Shown: one piece after another, positions 31,086-39,069 of the stretch
How positions within the stretch are numbered: position 1 is the stretch's first letter
How the letters are laid out: every line of letters starts with the position of its first letter
Assembly: GCF_016803395.1 (NCBI RefSeq)
Contig: NZ_JAEVHL010000021.1
Location: 1-49,023 of the forward strand
Length of the DNA stretch: 49,023 bases
From: Micromonospora tarensis
GTDB lineage: Bacteria > Actinomycetota > Actinomycetes > Mycobacteriales > Micromonosporaceae
Direction of reading: 5' to 3'
Notes under the pieces: model-generated
Seen by the model: the letters and a program-made list of their open reading frames with translations, nothing else
Databases searched by the model: none
What the model was told of the DNA's origin: nothing
Position numbers and translations under genes: made by a program

Positions 31086-31732
31086 CGGGCACCTCCGACG
31101 GCGCCGATGACGTCCGCCCGCCACCAGATGTGGGCGACGCCCTCGACCGCCCCGGGCATCCCGCACGGGCAGCCCTGGCCGGTGCACGGTCGGCCGGTGG
31201 CGCAGACGACGGTCCAGGCGTCGACCGGCCCGGCGGTCTGGACGACGAGCTGCCGTTCGCCGCAGTGCGGGCAGTCGACGCCGTCGAGGTGGGCGCGGTC
31301 GGGGCGGACGCCGAGGGCCTGCCGGACCCAGGCGTCTTCGTCGGCCAGGTGCTGGGCGACGGTGCGGGCGGTGCCGGGCTGGAGCTGTGGGATGCGGCTG
31401 AGGATGACCGCGATGGGGTCGGCGGTGTCGATCGTCCCGGGGAGCTGCCCAACGAGCCAGCAGAGCTTGCCGGTGCACCGTTCGGCCATCTCGGCCCACC
31501 GGTTGCGCCGGTCGGGTCGGTCGGCGACGGCGAGCATGCCGACGGTGGGGTCGCTGTGGCCGCCGCTGGCGTGCCGTCCGCCGTAGACGGTGGAGCGGAG
31601 CACGGATGGAACTTCCAGCGCTTCTGCGGCGATGTGGGCGGCCTCGTCGGCGGCGTAGTCGGCGAGCCGTCCGCGTGCCGCCTGGAGGGACCAGGCGGCG
31701 GCGGTGGCGTGCAGGTGGTGCGGGTGCGTCAC
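31082..31732 (-). CDS. Hypothetical phage protein with C-terminal zinc-binding motif
   Basis: 216 residues. The first half is helical (ATAAAWSLQAARGRLADYAA, AEMAERCTGKLCWLVGQL). The second half contains DCPHCGERQLVV and later CPCG and CTGQGC, together resembling a zinc ribbon. Similar proteins occur in actinophage early regions; I know no function. It follows the methyltransferase gene by eight bases. Confidence 0.6.
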   Translation of the reverse strand: MTHPHHLHATAAAWSLQAARGRLADYAADEAAHIAAEALEVPSVLRSTVYGGRHASGGHSDPTVGMLAVADRPDRRNRWAEMAERCTGKLCWLVGQLPGTIDTADPIAVILSRIPQLQPGTARTVAQHLADEDAWVRQALGVRPDRAHLDGVDCPHCGERQLVVQTAGPVDAWTVVCATGRPCTGQGCPCGMPGAVEGVAHIWWRADVIGAVGGAR

Positions 31733-31740
31733 GGTGCTCC

Positions 31741-32484
31741 TCAGGCGGCGATGGCGTGGGCGGTGATCAGGCGGCCGATCTGCTCTCCGACGGCGGGGGC
31801 GACGGCGTTCCCGAGGCCCTTGACGCGGGCCGACTCCAGTTCGTCGGGAACCCCATCAACCACTCGACCGCTTCGCCGCTCGGCCTCCATGAGCCCGTCG
31901 ACCGGATGAAGCCACGCACCCGCTCGTACGTCTCGCGGCGGTACCGCTGGCGGCCACTGCCAAGACCCCAGCCCCTGCGTCCCATCGAGGCCGTAGGGGT
32001 GGGCCACAAGGAACAGTCGTTCCCGCATGTGTGGTGCACCCACGGCGCACGCGGATAGCACCGTCCAGTCCGCATCGAACCCGTCCTCGGCCAGGTCACC
32101 GAGCATCCATCCGAAGGCGTCGGCGTCGTCAAGGAGAGCTGCGACGTTCTCCACGAGGACGTAGTCGGGTCGTACTGCGCGAACGACAGCGCGGAACCAG
32201 GGCCAGCCCCAGCGGGGATCACCGGTACCGCGGCGAAGACCGGCCGTGGAGAACGGCTGGCAGGGGAAGCCGCCGGCGACCAGTCGAACAGCGGGTCTTG
32301 GGCGAGCGGTCCACCAGTCGACGGCGGTGCGGACGTCGTCATGCTTCGGTACCTCCGGCCAGTGGCGGTCAAGGACGGTGCGGCAGTAGGGGTCGAGTTC
32401 GACCTGGCCGACGCAGGTCATGCCGGCGCGGTCGAGGCCCAGGTCGAGCCCACCGATGCCGGAGAACAGCGACAGGTAGTTCAC
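31741..32484 (-). CDS. DNA cytosine-5 methyltransferase, compact phage type
   Basis: 247 residues from GTG 32484. Motif I LFSGIGGLDLGLDRAG (6-21), motif IV GGFPCQPFS with catalytic C75, motif VI ENV (112-114), motif VIII HMRER (152-156) and motif X GLGNAVAPAVGEQIGRLI are all present in order. The target recognition region between VIII and X is short. No restriction partner is near, so it is an orphan methyltransferase, probably protecting phage DNA from host restriction. The target site cannot be read from sequence. Confidence 0.9.
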   Translation of the reverse strand: MNYLSLFSGIGGLDLGLDRAGMTCVGQVELDPYCRTVLDRHWPEVPKHDDVRTAVDWWTARPRPAVRLVAGGFPCQPFSTAGLRRGTGDPRWGWPWFRAVVRAVRPDYVLVENVAALLDDADAFGWMLGDLAEDGFDADWTVLSACAVGAPHMRERLFLVAHPYGLDGTQGLGSWQWPPAVPPRDVRAGAWLHPVDGLMEAERRSGRVVDGVPDELESARVKGLGNAVAPAVGEQIGRLITAHAIAA

Positions 32485-32669
32485 GACCGCCTCCGGGCGA
32501 GTAGGGCGATGGCGAGGGCTTGGGGCATCCACACGGCCGCGATGGCGAGGGCAACCGCGCTGCCGGGGGTGTAGGTCCAGTCGGCGGCGGCGGCGAGGGC
32601 GAGGAGGAGGCTGATGGCGGCGATGTAGGCGGTGGCGGTGATGGCGGCTGCGATGGCGATGCGGCCCAC
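32481..32669 (-). CDS. Small two-helix membrane protein
   Basis: 62 residues, nearly all hydrophobic: IAIAAAITATAYIAAISLLL and VALAIAAVWMPQALAIALLA, ending RRRS. Overlaps the methyltransferase start as GTGA. A holin-like, exclusion or unrelated membrane role is possible; position in the early operon argues against a lysis role. Confidence 0.6.
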   Translation of the reverse strand: MGRIAIAAAITATAYIAAISLLLALAAAADWTYTPGSAVALAIAAVWMPQALAIALLARRRS

Positions 32670-32672
32670 CGG

Positions 32673-33584
32673 TCAGCCCTCGCTGTCGGTGAGGGCTTGG
32701 ACGGCGGCGACCGCAGCGACAGCGGCCACCTGGTCGAGCCACACGTCGTCGATCGGGAGCGTGACCCAGGCGTCGGCGAGGCGGGCGCGGATGGCGTGCT
32801 CCACCCGATCCCGCAACGCCTGCTCGTCCAGGTCGCCGACCTCGTCCGCCACGGCGGCGAGGTCGGCCAGGGCTTCCCGGCGCGGCAGGACGGTGTCCCG
32901 GGCGTGGTAGACGGCGCTGGCGGCGCGGATGAGCTTGCCGAGCGGGTGGGTGGTGTCGTCCTGCGCGCGAGGCGACGGGGAACCGGGGGGCTCCTCCGCT
33001 TCGTCGTCGATGGCCGCGCGGCCGGAGTCGACGCGCGCCAATTCGCCCTGGAGTGCCTGGAGCAGGTCGCTGACCCTCCTGCCGGCCAGGGGTAGTGCGT
33101 TCGTGATGGCCTGGTCGAGCTGCCGGCGGGCCTCACCGGCGGTCGGCTCCAGCGGCTCGGGGTCCACCTCGGTAGGGCTCATTTCCGGCGCGGTGGCGTA
33201 CCGCGCTCGTGCCCGGTCGATCCGCTCCGCGGCGTCGTCGACCACGGCGATCAGCTCCTGGGCGGCGGCGAGGTCGAAGCGCGCCTGCTTCAGTTGCGCG
33301 ATGACCTTCCGCATGGCCCGGTCGTGGCTGGCGTCGTCGGCGGCCTGGCCGTCGGTGTGGCGGTGCTGCTCCGGGGTGTGGCCGCAGGTGCGGGCGTCGG
33401 TGAGGCGTTCGCGGGTGGTGGATACGGGGCGGGTGAGCGGGATTCGGTCGGACAGCGTTCCGACGCGGTGAAGCAGAGCGGCGCATCGGCCGTCCGGGTC
33501 TTCGGAGCAGGGCTGGCCGGGGTGGTAGGTGGCGGTGTGGGCGTCGATGGCTCGGGTGATGGCGCGGTCTGCGTCGTCGGTCAT
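32673..33584 (-). CDS. Hypothetical phage protein, 303 aa
   Basis: Charged helical protein. The N-terminus has Cys and His residues (ATYHPGQPCSEDPDGRCAAL, CGHTPEQHRH), the middle an alpha-helical bundle (LKQARFDLAAAQELIAVVDD, RRQLDQAITNALPLAGRRVS), and the C-terminus an alanine/valine-rich helix (QVAAVAAVAAVQALTDSEG). No catalytic motif recognised. It lies in the early operon among other hypothetical genes. Confidence 0.6.
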   Translation of the reverse strand: MTDDADRAITRAIDAHTATYHPGQPCSEDPDGRCAALLHRVGTLSDRIPLTRPVSTTRERLTDARTCGHTPEQHRHTDGQAADDASHDRAMRKVIAQLKQARFDLAAAQELIAVVDDAAERIDRARARYATAPEMSPTEVDPEPLEPTAGEARRQLDQAITNALPLAGRRVSDLLQALQGELARVDSGRAAIDDEAEEPPGSPSPRAQDDTTHPLGKLIRAASAVYHARDTVLPRREALADLAAVADEVGDLDEQALRDRVEHAIRARLADAWVTLPIDDVWLDQVAAVAAVAAVQALTDSEG

Positions 33585-33599
33585 GGCGGGGCCTTCCGG

Positions 33600-34112
33600 T
33601 CAGGCGGGGACGTTGGCGGCGGGCAGGTGGACGGTGGTGATGGGCCGGTGGAGTGCGGGCTCGTCGCGGTGCGGCCGGGACGGCACGGTGGTCAGCGGGG
33701 CCGGGGTCGGCTCCGGGACGGAGAGCGGGCCACGGGTGGGCGCGGCGACCCACTCGGCGAACGGGCCGCACGCCTGAAACTCGCCGTCCGGTCCATAGAC
33801 CGGCTCGCCCGCCCAGCCCACGACCGTTCTCCCGGTCGCGACGAACCGTTGGTGCTGCTTCGGCTTCCGCTTGGCGTGGGACCACTTCCCGCACTTCGTG
33901 CAGCGCCAGAGCTTCACGGCGCCGCGGGCGGTTCGGGCGATGGCTTCGAGGTCGCGGCCGTAGAGCGGCTGGCCGTCCTGGACGTCGTAGAGCCCGTCGC
34001 CGAAGGCGGAGATGTACTCGCGGACGCGTTCGGCGGCGCGGGCCGGGTGGGGTAGGTCGTAGCTGTCGTCCTCGATGCCGTCGGGCTGCTCGGGGATCGT
34101 CGTGGTGGCCAT
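33600..34112 (-). CDS. Hypothetical phage protein with zinc-finger-like CTKC motif
   Basis: 170 residues from ATG 34112. The middle reads VKLWRCTKCGKWSHAKRKPK, a likely half of a zinc-binding unit, preceded by a helical segment (RAAERVREYISAFGDGLYDV) and followed by a proline-rich tail. The upstream extension to 34298 is shadow sequence. Function unknown. Confidence 0.6.
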   Translation of the reverse strand: MATTTIPEQPDGIEDDSYDLPHPARAAERVREYISAFGDGLYDVQDGQPLYGRDLEAIARTARGAVKLWRCTKCGKWSHAKRKPKQHQRFVATGRTVVGWAGEPVYGPDGEFQACGPFAEWVAAPTRGPLSVPEPTPAPLTTVPSRPHRDEPALHRPITTVHLPAANVPA

Positions 34113-34125
34113 GGCGGCGCGCTCC

Positions 34126-34638
34126 TCAGGCGGTCGGGATGGTGGTGGTGGTGGCCGGGCACCCCGGGACGTGGAGGTAGGCCGTCTCGCCGCACCCGGG
34201 GCACACGTACGGCACGTCGCTCGGCCCGAGGGTCCGGGTCGCCGCCGTGAAGTCGGCAGGGTCGACGTCCGGGTCGATGAGGCCGGGGTTGATGCCACGC
34301 CGCACGAGGACGTCGGTCAGCCAGTCCTCCCACTCGCCGTTCAGCGCACCCGCCTCGGGGGTCAGGTCCCAGATCAGCTTCGGGGCGTAGTCGGTCTGGT
34401 CGGTCAGGGCCGCAACGACGGCGGTCGACGACACGGCGGCCAGGATCAGGTAGCCGAGGTCCGGGCGGGAGTCAGGCTCGGCGTTGCGCGGCAGGGTGCG
34501 GGTCTCGGCGCGGAACATGGCGTAGGCGGCGAGGGCCTGGGCGGCGTAGTGCTTCACCCATGTCTCGCGGTTCGCGCCCTCGCGTGTGGTCGGGGCGGGG
34601 GCGTGCTGCTCGGCGGTGTTGAACAGGTTCTCGGGCAT
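34126..34638 (-). CDS. Hypothetical phage protein
   Basis: 170 residues. Helical N-terminus (ETWVKHYAAQALAAYAMFRA), middle (LILAAVSSTAVVAALTDQTD), and a C-terminal CPGCGETAYLHVPGC motif that may bind zinc. Such small Cys-rich proteins recur along this operon. No function recognised. Confidence 0.6.
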   Translation of the reverse strand: MPENLFNTAEQHAPAPTTREGANRETWVKHYAAQALAAYAMFRAETRTLPRNAEPDSRPDLGYLILAAVSSTAVVAALTDQTDYAPKLIWDLTPEAGALNGEWEDWLTDVLVRRGINPGLIDPDVDPADFTAATRTLGPSDVPYVCPGCGETAYLHVPGCPATTTTIPTA

Positions 34639-34686
34639 GGCGTGCTCCTCAGGCGGTTCGGCGGGGCAGGTGGAAGACGGGGGCGA

Positions 34687-35451
34687 TCACGACGCGTTCC
34701 GGATGTGCGTGAGGCAGGCGTCGCCGTTGACGGGGTCGGCGGCGAGGGTGACGTGACCGTCGGCGTGGCAGGCGAGGCAGAACCCGAATCCGCGGCTGGC
34801 GGGCTGGACGAGCCGGAGGTGCGGCGTTTCGCGCGCGCGGTCGTGAGTTGCGGTGTCGGGCTGAGGTGGTTGATCTCCGCCGTCAGAGGTTGCGCTTTCC
34901 GACTCGTTCCCAAGATCCCCGGTTTTGGGATCTTGGGGGCGCAGGGGGTCTGGGGGCAGCGTGCCCCCAGTGGTAACTACGGCCAGGTCGACCGGGAGGA
35001 CCGTGCGCCTTTCTTCCTCCCGTGGTTCCTCTAGTGGTTCCTCTTGGTTCCTAGGGGGGACACCGGCGGTCCCCCTAACCGGACCGCCGGTGTCCCCCTG
35101 GATCTCCACGGTGCATGGACGGACACCGATGGAAGCGGGCGTGTTGAGGAGGGTCAGCCGGTACACCGCGTTGCTCCCCGCGCGGCCGGCGGAGACCCGC
35201 TCGACGGCCATGTCCTTGATCAGGTCACCGATGGCGCGCTTCAGGGTGCGGTCGAGGGTGTCCCGGTCTCCTCCGCGCTCGCTGCGCAGCACCGCGATCA
35301 GCGGATCCCGGCCGGCGAAGTAGATCGCCGCGGGCTTGCCCTCGCTGGGCTCGTCCAGGGCGGTGTGCGCCATCTTCACGACCACGCGGAAGGCGCGGTC
35401 GGGAAGATGTGTCCACCTGGCGAGGACCAGGGAGACCAGGCGTGCACCCAC
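34687..35451 (-). CDS. Winged-helix replication-type protein (candidate replisome organiser)
   Basis: 254 residues. The N-terminal domain (VSLVLARWTHLPDRAFRVVV, HTALDEPSEGKPAAIYFAGR, LDRTLKRAIGDLIKDMAVER) resembles the winged-helix domain of phage replication initiators: a test for fast-growing ends followed by a DNA-binding helix. An acidic, proline-rich linker follows, then a Cys-containing tail (GFGFCLACHADGHVTL). It is the only obvious replication initiation candidate in the element. A transcription regulator is an alternative. Confidence 0.5.
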   Translation of the reverse strand: MGARLVSLVLARWTHLPDRAFRVVVKMAHTALDEPSEGKPAAIYFAGRDPLIAVLRSERGGDRDTLDRTLKRAIGDLIKDMAVERVSAGRAGSNAVYRLTLLNTPASIGVRPCTVEIQGDTGGPVRGTAGVPPRNQEEPLEEPREEERRTVLPVDLAVVTTGGTLPPDPLRPQDPKTGDLGNESESATSDGGDQPPQPDTATHDRARETPHLRLVQPASRGFGFCLACHADGHVTLAADPVNGDACLTHIRNAS

Positions 35452-35492
35452 TGGGTCGGCTCCTGACTGTTGTGCGGTCTGTTGAGGTGGGC

Positions 35493-35519
35493 GGCCGGGC
35501 CCCGTGGTGAGGCCCGGCC
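35493..35519 (-). terminator. Hairpin between early operons
   Basis: GGCCGGGCC (35493-35501) pairs exactly with GGCCCGGCC (35511-35519), just beyond the stop at 35527 of the minus-strand DUF5131 gene. Confidence 0.65.
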
Positions 35520-35526
35520 GGTCCGG

Positions 35527-36354
35527 TCAGGCGGCGACAGCGGTCCGGGTCGGGTACTCGTCCCAGGTCCGCCCGTCCAGCTCGCGGCCGTTGGCCTTCG
35601 GAGTGCGTCCGCCCCACTGCTTGAAGAAGAAGGCGGTACCGGAGGCCTGGCAGCGGTCGCGGAGGTCCCGCACCCAGGCCGGGTCCATCGGTCGGGCGCC
35701 GGGGCCGGACTCACCTCCGGCGATGAGCCAGGCGATGCCGGTCAGGTCGAGCGACGGGAGCGGCCCGAGCAGCGGCTCGGCGGAGATGAACCGGACGGCG
35801 GCGTTCGTGCTGCGGAGAGCGCACGCCCGGCCGGTGCGGTCGTCCGACTCGATGGAGGTCCCGAGCCAGACGTTGGGGAGCGGCCACGGGGCCTCGTAGA
35901 GGGCGGTTGACACGCTCTCGAAGCCGGCAGCCTCCGCCGCCTCCATCAGGGCGACTCCGCCGTCGATTTCCTCGCCGACGAGCCGCAGCATCCGCTCGGG
36001 CCGCTTGGTGAGCACCTGGTAGGTGTGCTGCGGGGTGGCCGCCATGACCGCGAAGACACGAGCGACGAAAGTGGCCGGCACCCGGGCGTGGAACAGGTCG
36101 GACATCGAGTTGACGAACACGGTCCGGGGCTTGCGCCAGCTCAGCGGGATCGTCAGCGCGTCGGCGTGGGTCGCGATGCCGAAGCCGGGGCCGCTGGTAC
36201 GGGGGTCGCCGTCGGTCTGGTACTTCGCCGACCCCATGCCCTTTAGCCGCTTGGCCAGGGTCAGTGCATAGCAGTTGTCGCAGCCGTCGGAGATTCGGTC
36301 GCACCCGGTGGTCGGGTTCCAGGTCTCCTCGGTCCACTCGATCGCGGTGCTCAT
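35527..36354 (-). CDS. Phage Gp37/Gp68-type protein (DUF5131, radical-SAM-like)
   Basis: 275 residues from ATG 36354. TEETWNPTTGCDRISDGCDN and CYA place Cys at 18, 25 and 28 (C-x6-C-x2-C), the signature of this family, which has a radical-SAM-like fold. Later conserved parts are FVNSMSDLFHARVPATFV, QVLTKRPERML, NVWLGTSIE and WLIAGGESGPGARPM. The family is frequent in phages and some mobile elements; its reaction is not firmly known to me. The upstream extension to 36573 is shadow sequence. Confidence 0.85.
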   Translation of the reverse strand: MSTAIEWTEETWNPTTGCDRISDGCDNCYALTLAKRLKGMGSAKYQTDGDPRTSGPGFGIATHADALTIPLSWRKPRTVFVNSMSDLFHARVPATFVARVFAVMAATPQHTYQVLTKRPERMLRLVGEEIDGGVALMEAAEAAGFESVSTALYEAPWPLPNVWLGTSIESDDRTGRACALRSTNAAVRFISAEPLLGPLPSLDLTGIAWLIAGGESGPGARPMDPAWVRDLRDRCQASGTAFFFKQWGGRTPKANGRELDGRTWDEYPTRTAVAA

Positions 36355-36749
36355 GCGGCTTTCTCCTCGGTGGCGGCGGAACGGGAAGTGGTGCAGGTGG
36401 CGGTGCGGGCGCGGGCCCGCTGTGCGCGCTTGCGGAGCTTGTCCCGGACGCGCTCGGCGTCCCGGCACTCCTCGCACAGGTCCTCCCGCCGGTAGCGGTG
36501 CCGGGCGGCGGCGGCCTGCGTGCCGTGCGGCTTCAGCCGCCGCTCGACCGCCCAGGCGGTCAGGTCCGTCCACGGCCGGTCGTCCGGGACGGCGGCGGCC
36601 AGGACGTACAGCAGGTGCTCACGGGCGGCCGGGTCAGGCAGGGCGGCGGCCAGCCAGGCGGCGTTGTCGTCGGGCCCTTCGTCGCGGACCCTCACGACCA
36701 GCTCGGCAGCGACGGCGGCGAGACGGTCGGCGTAGCCGTCGAGGCTCAC
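36351..36749 (-). CDS. Hypothetical protein with CEEC motif
   Basis: 132 residues from GTG 36749. The sequence (GYADRLAAVAAELVVRVRDE, AREHLLYVLAAAVPDD, RWRYRRE-like HRYRREDLCEECRDAERVRD) contains one CxxC and a strongly basic C-terminus (KLRKRAQRARARTATC). It may bind DNA or RNA. GTGA and ATGA overlaps join it to both neighbours. No family recognised. Confidence 0.55.
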   Translation of the reverse strand: MSLDGYADRLAAVAAELVVRVRDEGPDDNAAWLAAALPDPAAREHLLYVLAAAVPDDRPWTDLTAWAVERRLKPHGTQAAAARHRYRREDLCEECRDAERVRDKLRKRAQRARARTATCTTSRSAATEEKAA

Positions 36750-36949
36750 TGGTCGTCTCCGATCCGGCGCAGGTGTTCGGCTTGGGCGGCGTCGACCTTG
36801 GCGACGGCGCTCGCGTCGTGCGCGACGTTCTTCTCGGCGCGACCGCAGATGCACGGCTTTGCGCCGAGCTGGTCCGCGGGGATGACGGTGGACGGGGTGT
36901 ACGGGTGGGGACGCACGGTCCGGACCCCGCCTCGGCGGCGGCGCGTCAC
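36746..36949 (-). CDS. Small hypothetical protein
   Basis: 67 residues from GTG 36949. A CICG motif (LGAKPCICGRAEKN) sits mid-protein between a basic N-terminus and an acidic helical end (VDAAQAEHLRRIGDD). Four-base overlaps link it to both flanking genes. Function unknown. Confidence 0.55.
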   Translation of the reverse strand: MTRRRRGGVRTVRPHPYTPSTVIPADQLGAKPCICGRAEKNVAHDASAVAKVDAAQAEHLRRIGDDQ

Positions 36950-37176
36950 GCCCGTCTCCGGTACACCTGGCGGGCCGTCTTACGGCCCTCGACCACCGCC
37001 AGGGGCAGGTGCCCGAGGTGCCAGTGGCCCTCGACGAGGTCGCAGGGGTACTCGCGCATCCCCTTGTCGCTGCGGTGCTCCCGCAGCTTCTTCCGGGCCT
37101 GCTTGCGGCTGGGGTAGAGCCGTTTGCCGTGCTCGTCGCAGTAGCCGACGTAGTCCGGTCGCTGGTCGGCCATCAC
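36946..37176 (-). CDS. Small basic hypothetical protein
   Basis: 76 residues starting at GTG 37176 or ATG 37173. It reads DYVGYCDEHGKRLYPSRKQA, then EYPCDLVEGHWHLGHLPLAV. The spaced Cys and His residues (CDEHGK, CDLVEGHWHLGH) and Lys/Arg richness suggest a small nucleic-acid-binding or nuclease-like fold. Proteins of this look recur in actinophages. Function unknown. Confidence 0.6.
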   Translation of the reverse strand: MMADQRPDYVGYCDEHGKRLYPSRKQARKKLREHRSDKGMREYPCDLVEGHWHLGHLPLAVVEGRKTARQVYRRRA

Positions 37177-37463
37177 GCACCGCCCCGCAACCGGTCGTTC
37201 TCCTCCAGGAGCCGGTCCACCTCGGCGCCCAGCTCGATGCGGAGCGCCTCGATGCGGTCGACCTCATCGCGCCACTGCGCAACGTCGTCAGCGACCGCGC
37301 GGGCCAGCTTCGTGGCCTCGGCCTCACGCCCGGGGGTGTCGCGGGCCTCGCAGTACGCGACGTACCGCTCCCCCATGGCGTCCCGGTCGGGCATCGGCAG
37401 CGCCGGCCGCGCCGGGGCCGGCCGGCGAACGCCGGCCCCGGGGAAGGTGATGACGTCAGCCAC
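37173..37463 (-). CDS. Coiled-coil hypothetical protein
   Basis: 96 residues starting at GTG 37463, overlapping the helicase gene end by eight bases. After a proline-rich start, a continuous helix (EATKLARAVADDVAQWRDEV, then DRIEALRIELGAEVDRLLEE) forms a coiled coil of about 45 residues. It may be a helicase accessory protein by position only. Confidence 0.55.
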   Translation of the reverse strand: MADVITFPGAGVRRPAPARPALPMPDRDAMGERYVAYCEARDTPGREAEATKLARAVADDVAQWRDEVDRIEALRIELGAEVDRLLEENDRLRGGA

Positions 37464-39069
37464 GGTTGGCTCCGGCGGTGACCGGGGCCGGCCAGGTCTC
37501 GAGAACGCTCGGGTCGCACAGGAAGCACGGCCGCTGACCCGAGCAGCCAGCTGGCGGCACCTCCTCGGCGAGCGGATCCGGCGCTTCCGAGAGGGTCGCC
37601 TCCGGCGGGTGCACCTTCGCCACCACCGGCGCCGGGGTACCGACCGCGTACCGGTCGATCCACGCCAGCCCCGACCGGTCCAACACCCGCTGCGCCCGGG
37701 TCACCGCGACGTACGCCAGCATCGCCTCATCGCGGGCGACCCGGACCTCCTCGCCCTCCTCCGCCCGCGGCTCCGGGAAGTCGTCCGCAATCAGCACCGA
37801 GCCCCACTCGCGGCCCTTCGCCTTGTGCGCGGTCGACACGATCACGTCCGCGTGCCGCTCCTCGACCAGGGCGTCACACACCCGCATCACCTCGTGCGAC
37901 CCGTGCCGGTCGATCAGCCGCACGAACACCCGCAGATCGGAGCCAGTCGAGTCCATCTCGACGTACTCCTGAACCTCCCGCCAGGTGCGGAACGCAAACA
38001 GCTCCGGATGGTCGGTGGGCAGGCCGGCCTGCAACCGCTGGGCAGCCTCGGCCATCCGCCGAATGTCGGACCCGCCGCCGACCAGCGCGGCCCGCCGGCC
38101 CTGACTGAGGGCGTCGATAACGCGGACGATCGCGCCCCCGTTGGAGCGGCACAGCACGGCGTCCGGGTCGGGCGCGTACTCAACCCGCGACGGGATCTGC
38201 TCGTACCCCGTCAGCCGCAGCGGAGCGTCGAGGACGTCGAGCCACTTGTTGGCCTCGGCGGCGACCGCGGGTCCGAAGCGGAACGACTGCGACAGGTGGA
38301 AGCGGCGCCCGGCGAACGAGGCCATCGCGTCCGTTGCCCCCCGCCACCCGTAGATGGCCTGGGAGCTGTCGCCGACGAGGATCCGCTGCGCCGGCTGCCG
38401 GGAGACGAGGCCGGCGACGGCCGGGTTGGAGTCCTGCGCCTCGTCCAGCAGGACGTAGTCGGCGTGGATCTGCGGGTCGGTGAGGATCCACATCTTCAGG
38501 TAGCAGTCGTGCGTGAAGCGGAGCTGCCCGTCGCGCTGGGTTAGGTCGGTGTCCCAGGCTTCCTGGGCGATCGGGACGAGGTACTTCGCGAGCTCGGCCT
38601 GTCCGGCGCGGTCGAGGCCGTTGACCAGCGGGACGTTCATCCGCTGGATCTGCCGGTCGTCGGAGTAGCAGAACCGCTGGATGGTTTCGGAGACCAGCCG
38701 GGCGAGCTGCTGTGGGGCGAGCATCGTCTCGCCGACCTTCACCGGCTCGTTCAGGCCGAGGATGATCGCGGCCTGCCGGGCGGGCACTCGGGGCCCGTTG
38801 AGGCGGTGGGCGAAGTTGCGGCCGACCGCGCCGTAGGCGAAGGAGTGCGCGGTTTTGCACGTGACGGACGACGGGAACTCCTTCGCCGCGTCGGTCGCGA
38901 TGCTTTTGTTGTAGGCGAGGTACGCGCCGCGGCGGCGGCCGGCGTCGCGGGCGAGCATCTTCAGGGTGCTCGTCTTGCCGGTGCCGGCGCCGGCCATGAT
39001 GGTGAGGTCGTCGCCGGTGCGGGCCGCGTCGATGATGGCCTGCTGTTCGGGAGTCGGGTCGTAGCTCAT
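37456..39069 (-). CDS. SF1 UvrD/Rep-like DNA helicase
   Basis: 537 residues from ATG 39069. Walker A AGAGTGKTST (about 26-35), motif II LLDEAQD, motif III GDSSQAIYGWRGA, and late motifs STAHKAKGREW and AYVAVTRAQ are all in order, as in UvrD-like 3'-5' helicases. The C-terminal 80 residues carry Cys residues (CSGQRPCFLCD) that could form a zinc knuckle. It overlaps the RecA-like ATPase gene by four bases, so the two are co-translated. Together they likely serve phage replication or recombination. Confidence 0.88.
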   Translation of the reverse strand: MSYDPTPEQQAIIDAARTGDDLTIMAGAGTGKTSTLKMLARDAGRRRGAYLAYNKSIATDAAKEFPSSVTCKTAHSFAYGAVGRNFAHRLNGPRVPARQAAIILGLNEPVKVGETMLAPQQLARLVSETIQRFCYSDDRQIQRMNVPLVNGLDRAGQAELAKYLVPIAQEAWDTDLTQRDGQLRFTHDCYLKMWILTDPQIHADYVLLDEAQDSNPAVAGLVSRQPAQRILVGDSSQAIYGWRGATDAMASFAGRRFHLSQSFRFGPAVAAEANKWLDVLDAPLRLTGYEQIPSRVEYAPDPDAVLCRSNGGAIVRVIDALSQGRRAALVGGGSDIRRMAEAAQRLQAGLPTDHPELFAFRTWREVQEYVEMDSTGSDLRVFVRLIDRHGSHEVMRVCDALVEERHADVIVSTAHKAKGREWGSVLIADDFPEPRAEEGEEVRVARDEAMLAYVAVTRAQRVLDRSGLAWIDRYAVGTPAPVVAKVHPPEATLSEAPDPLAEEVPPAGCSGQRPCFLCDPSVLETWPAPVTAGANRG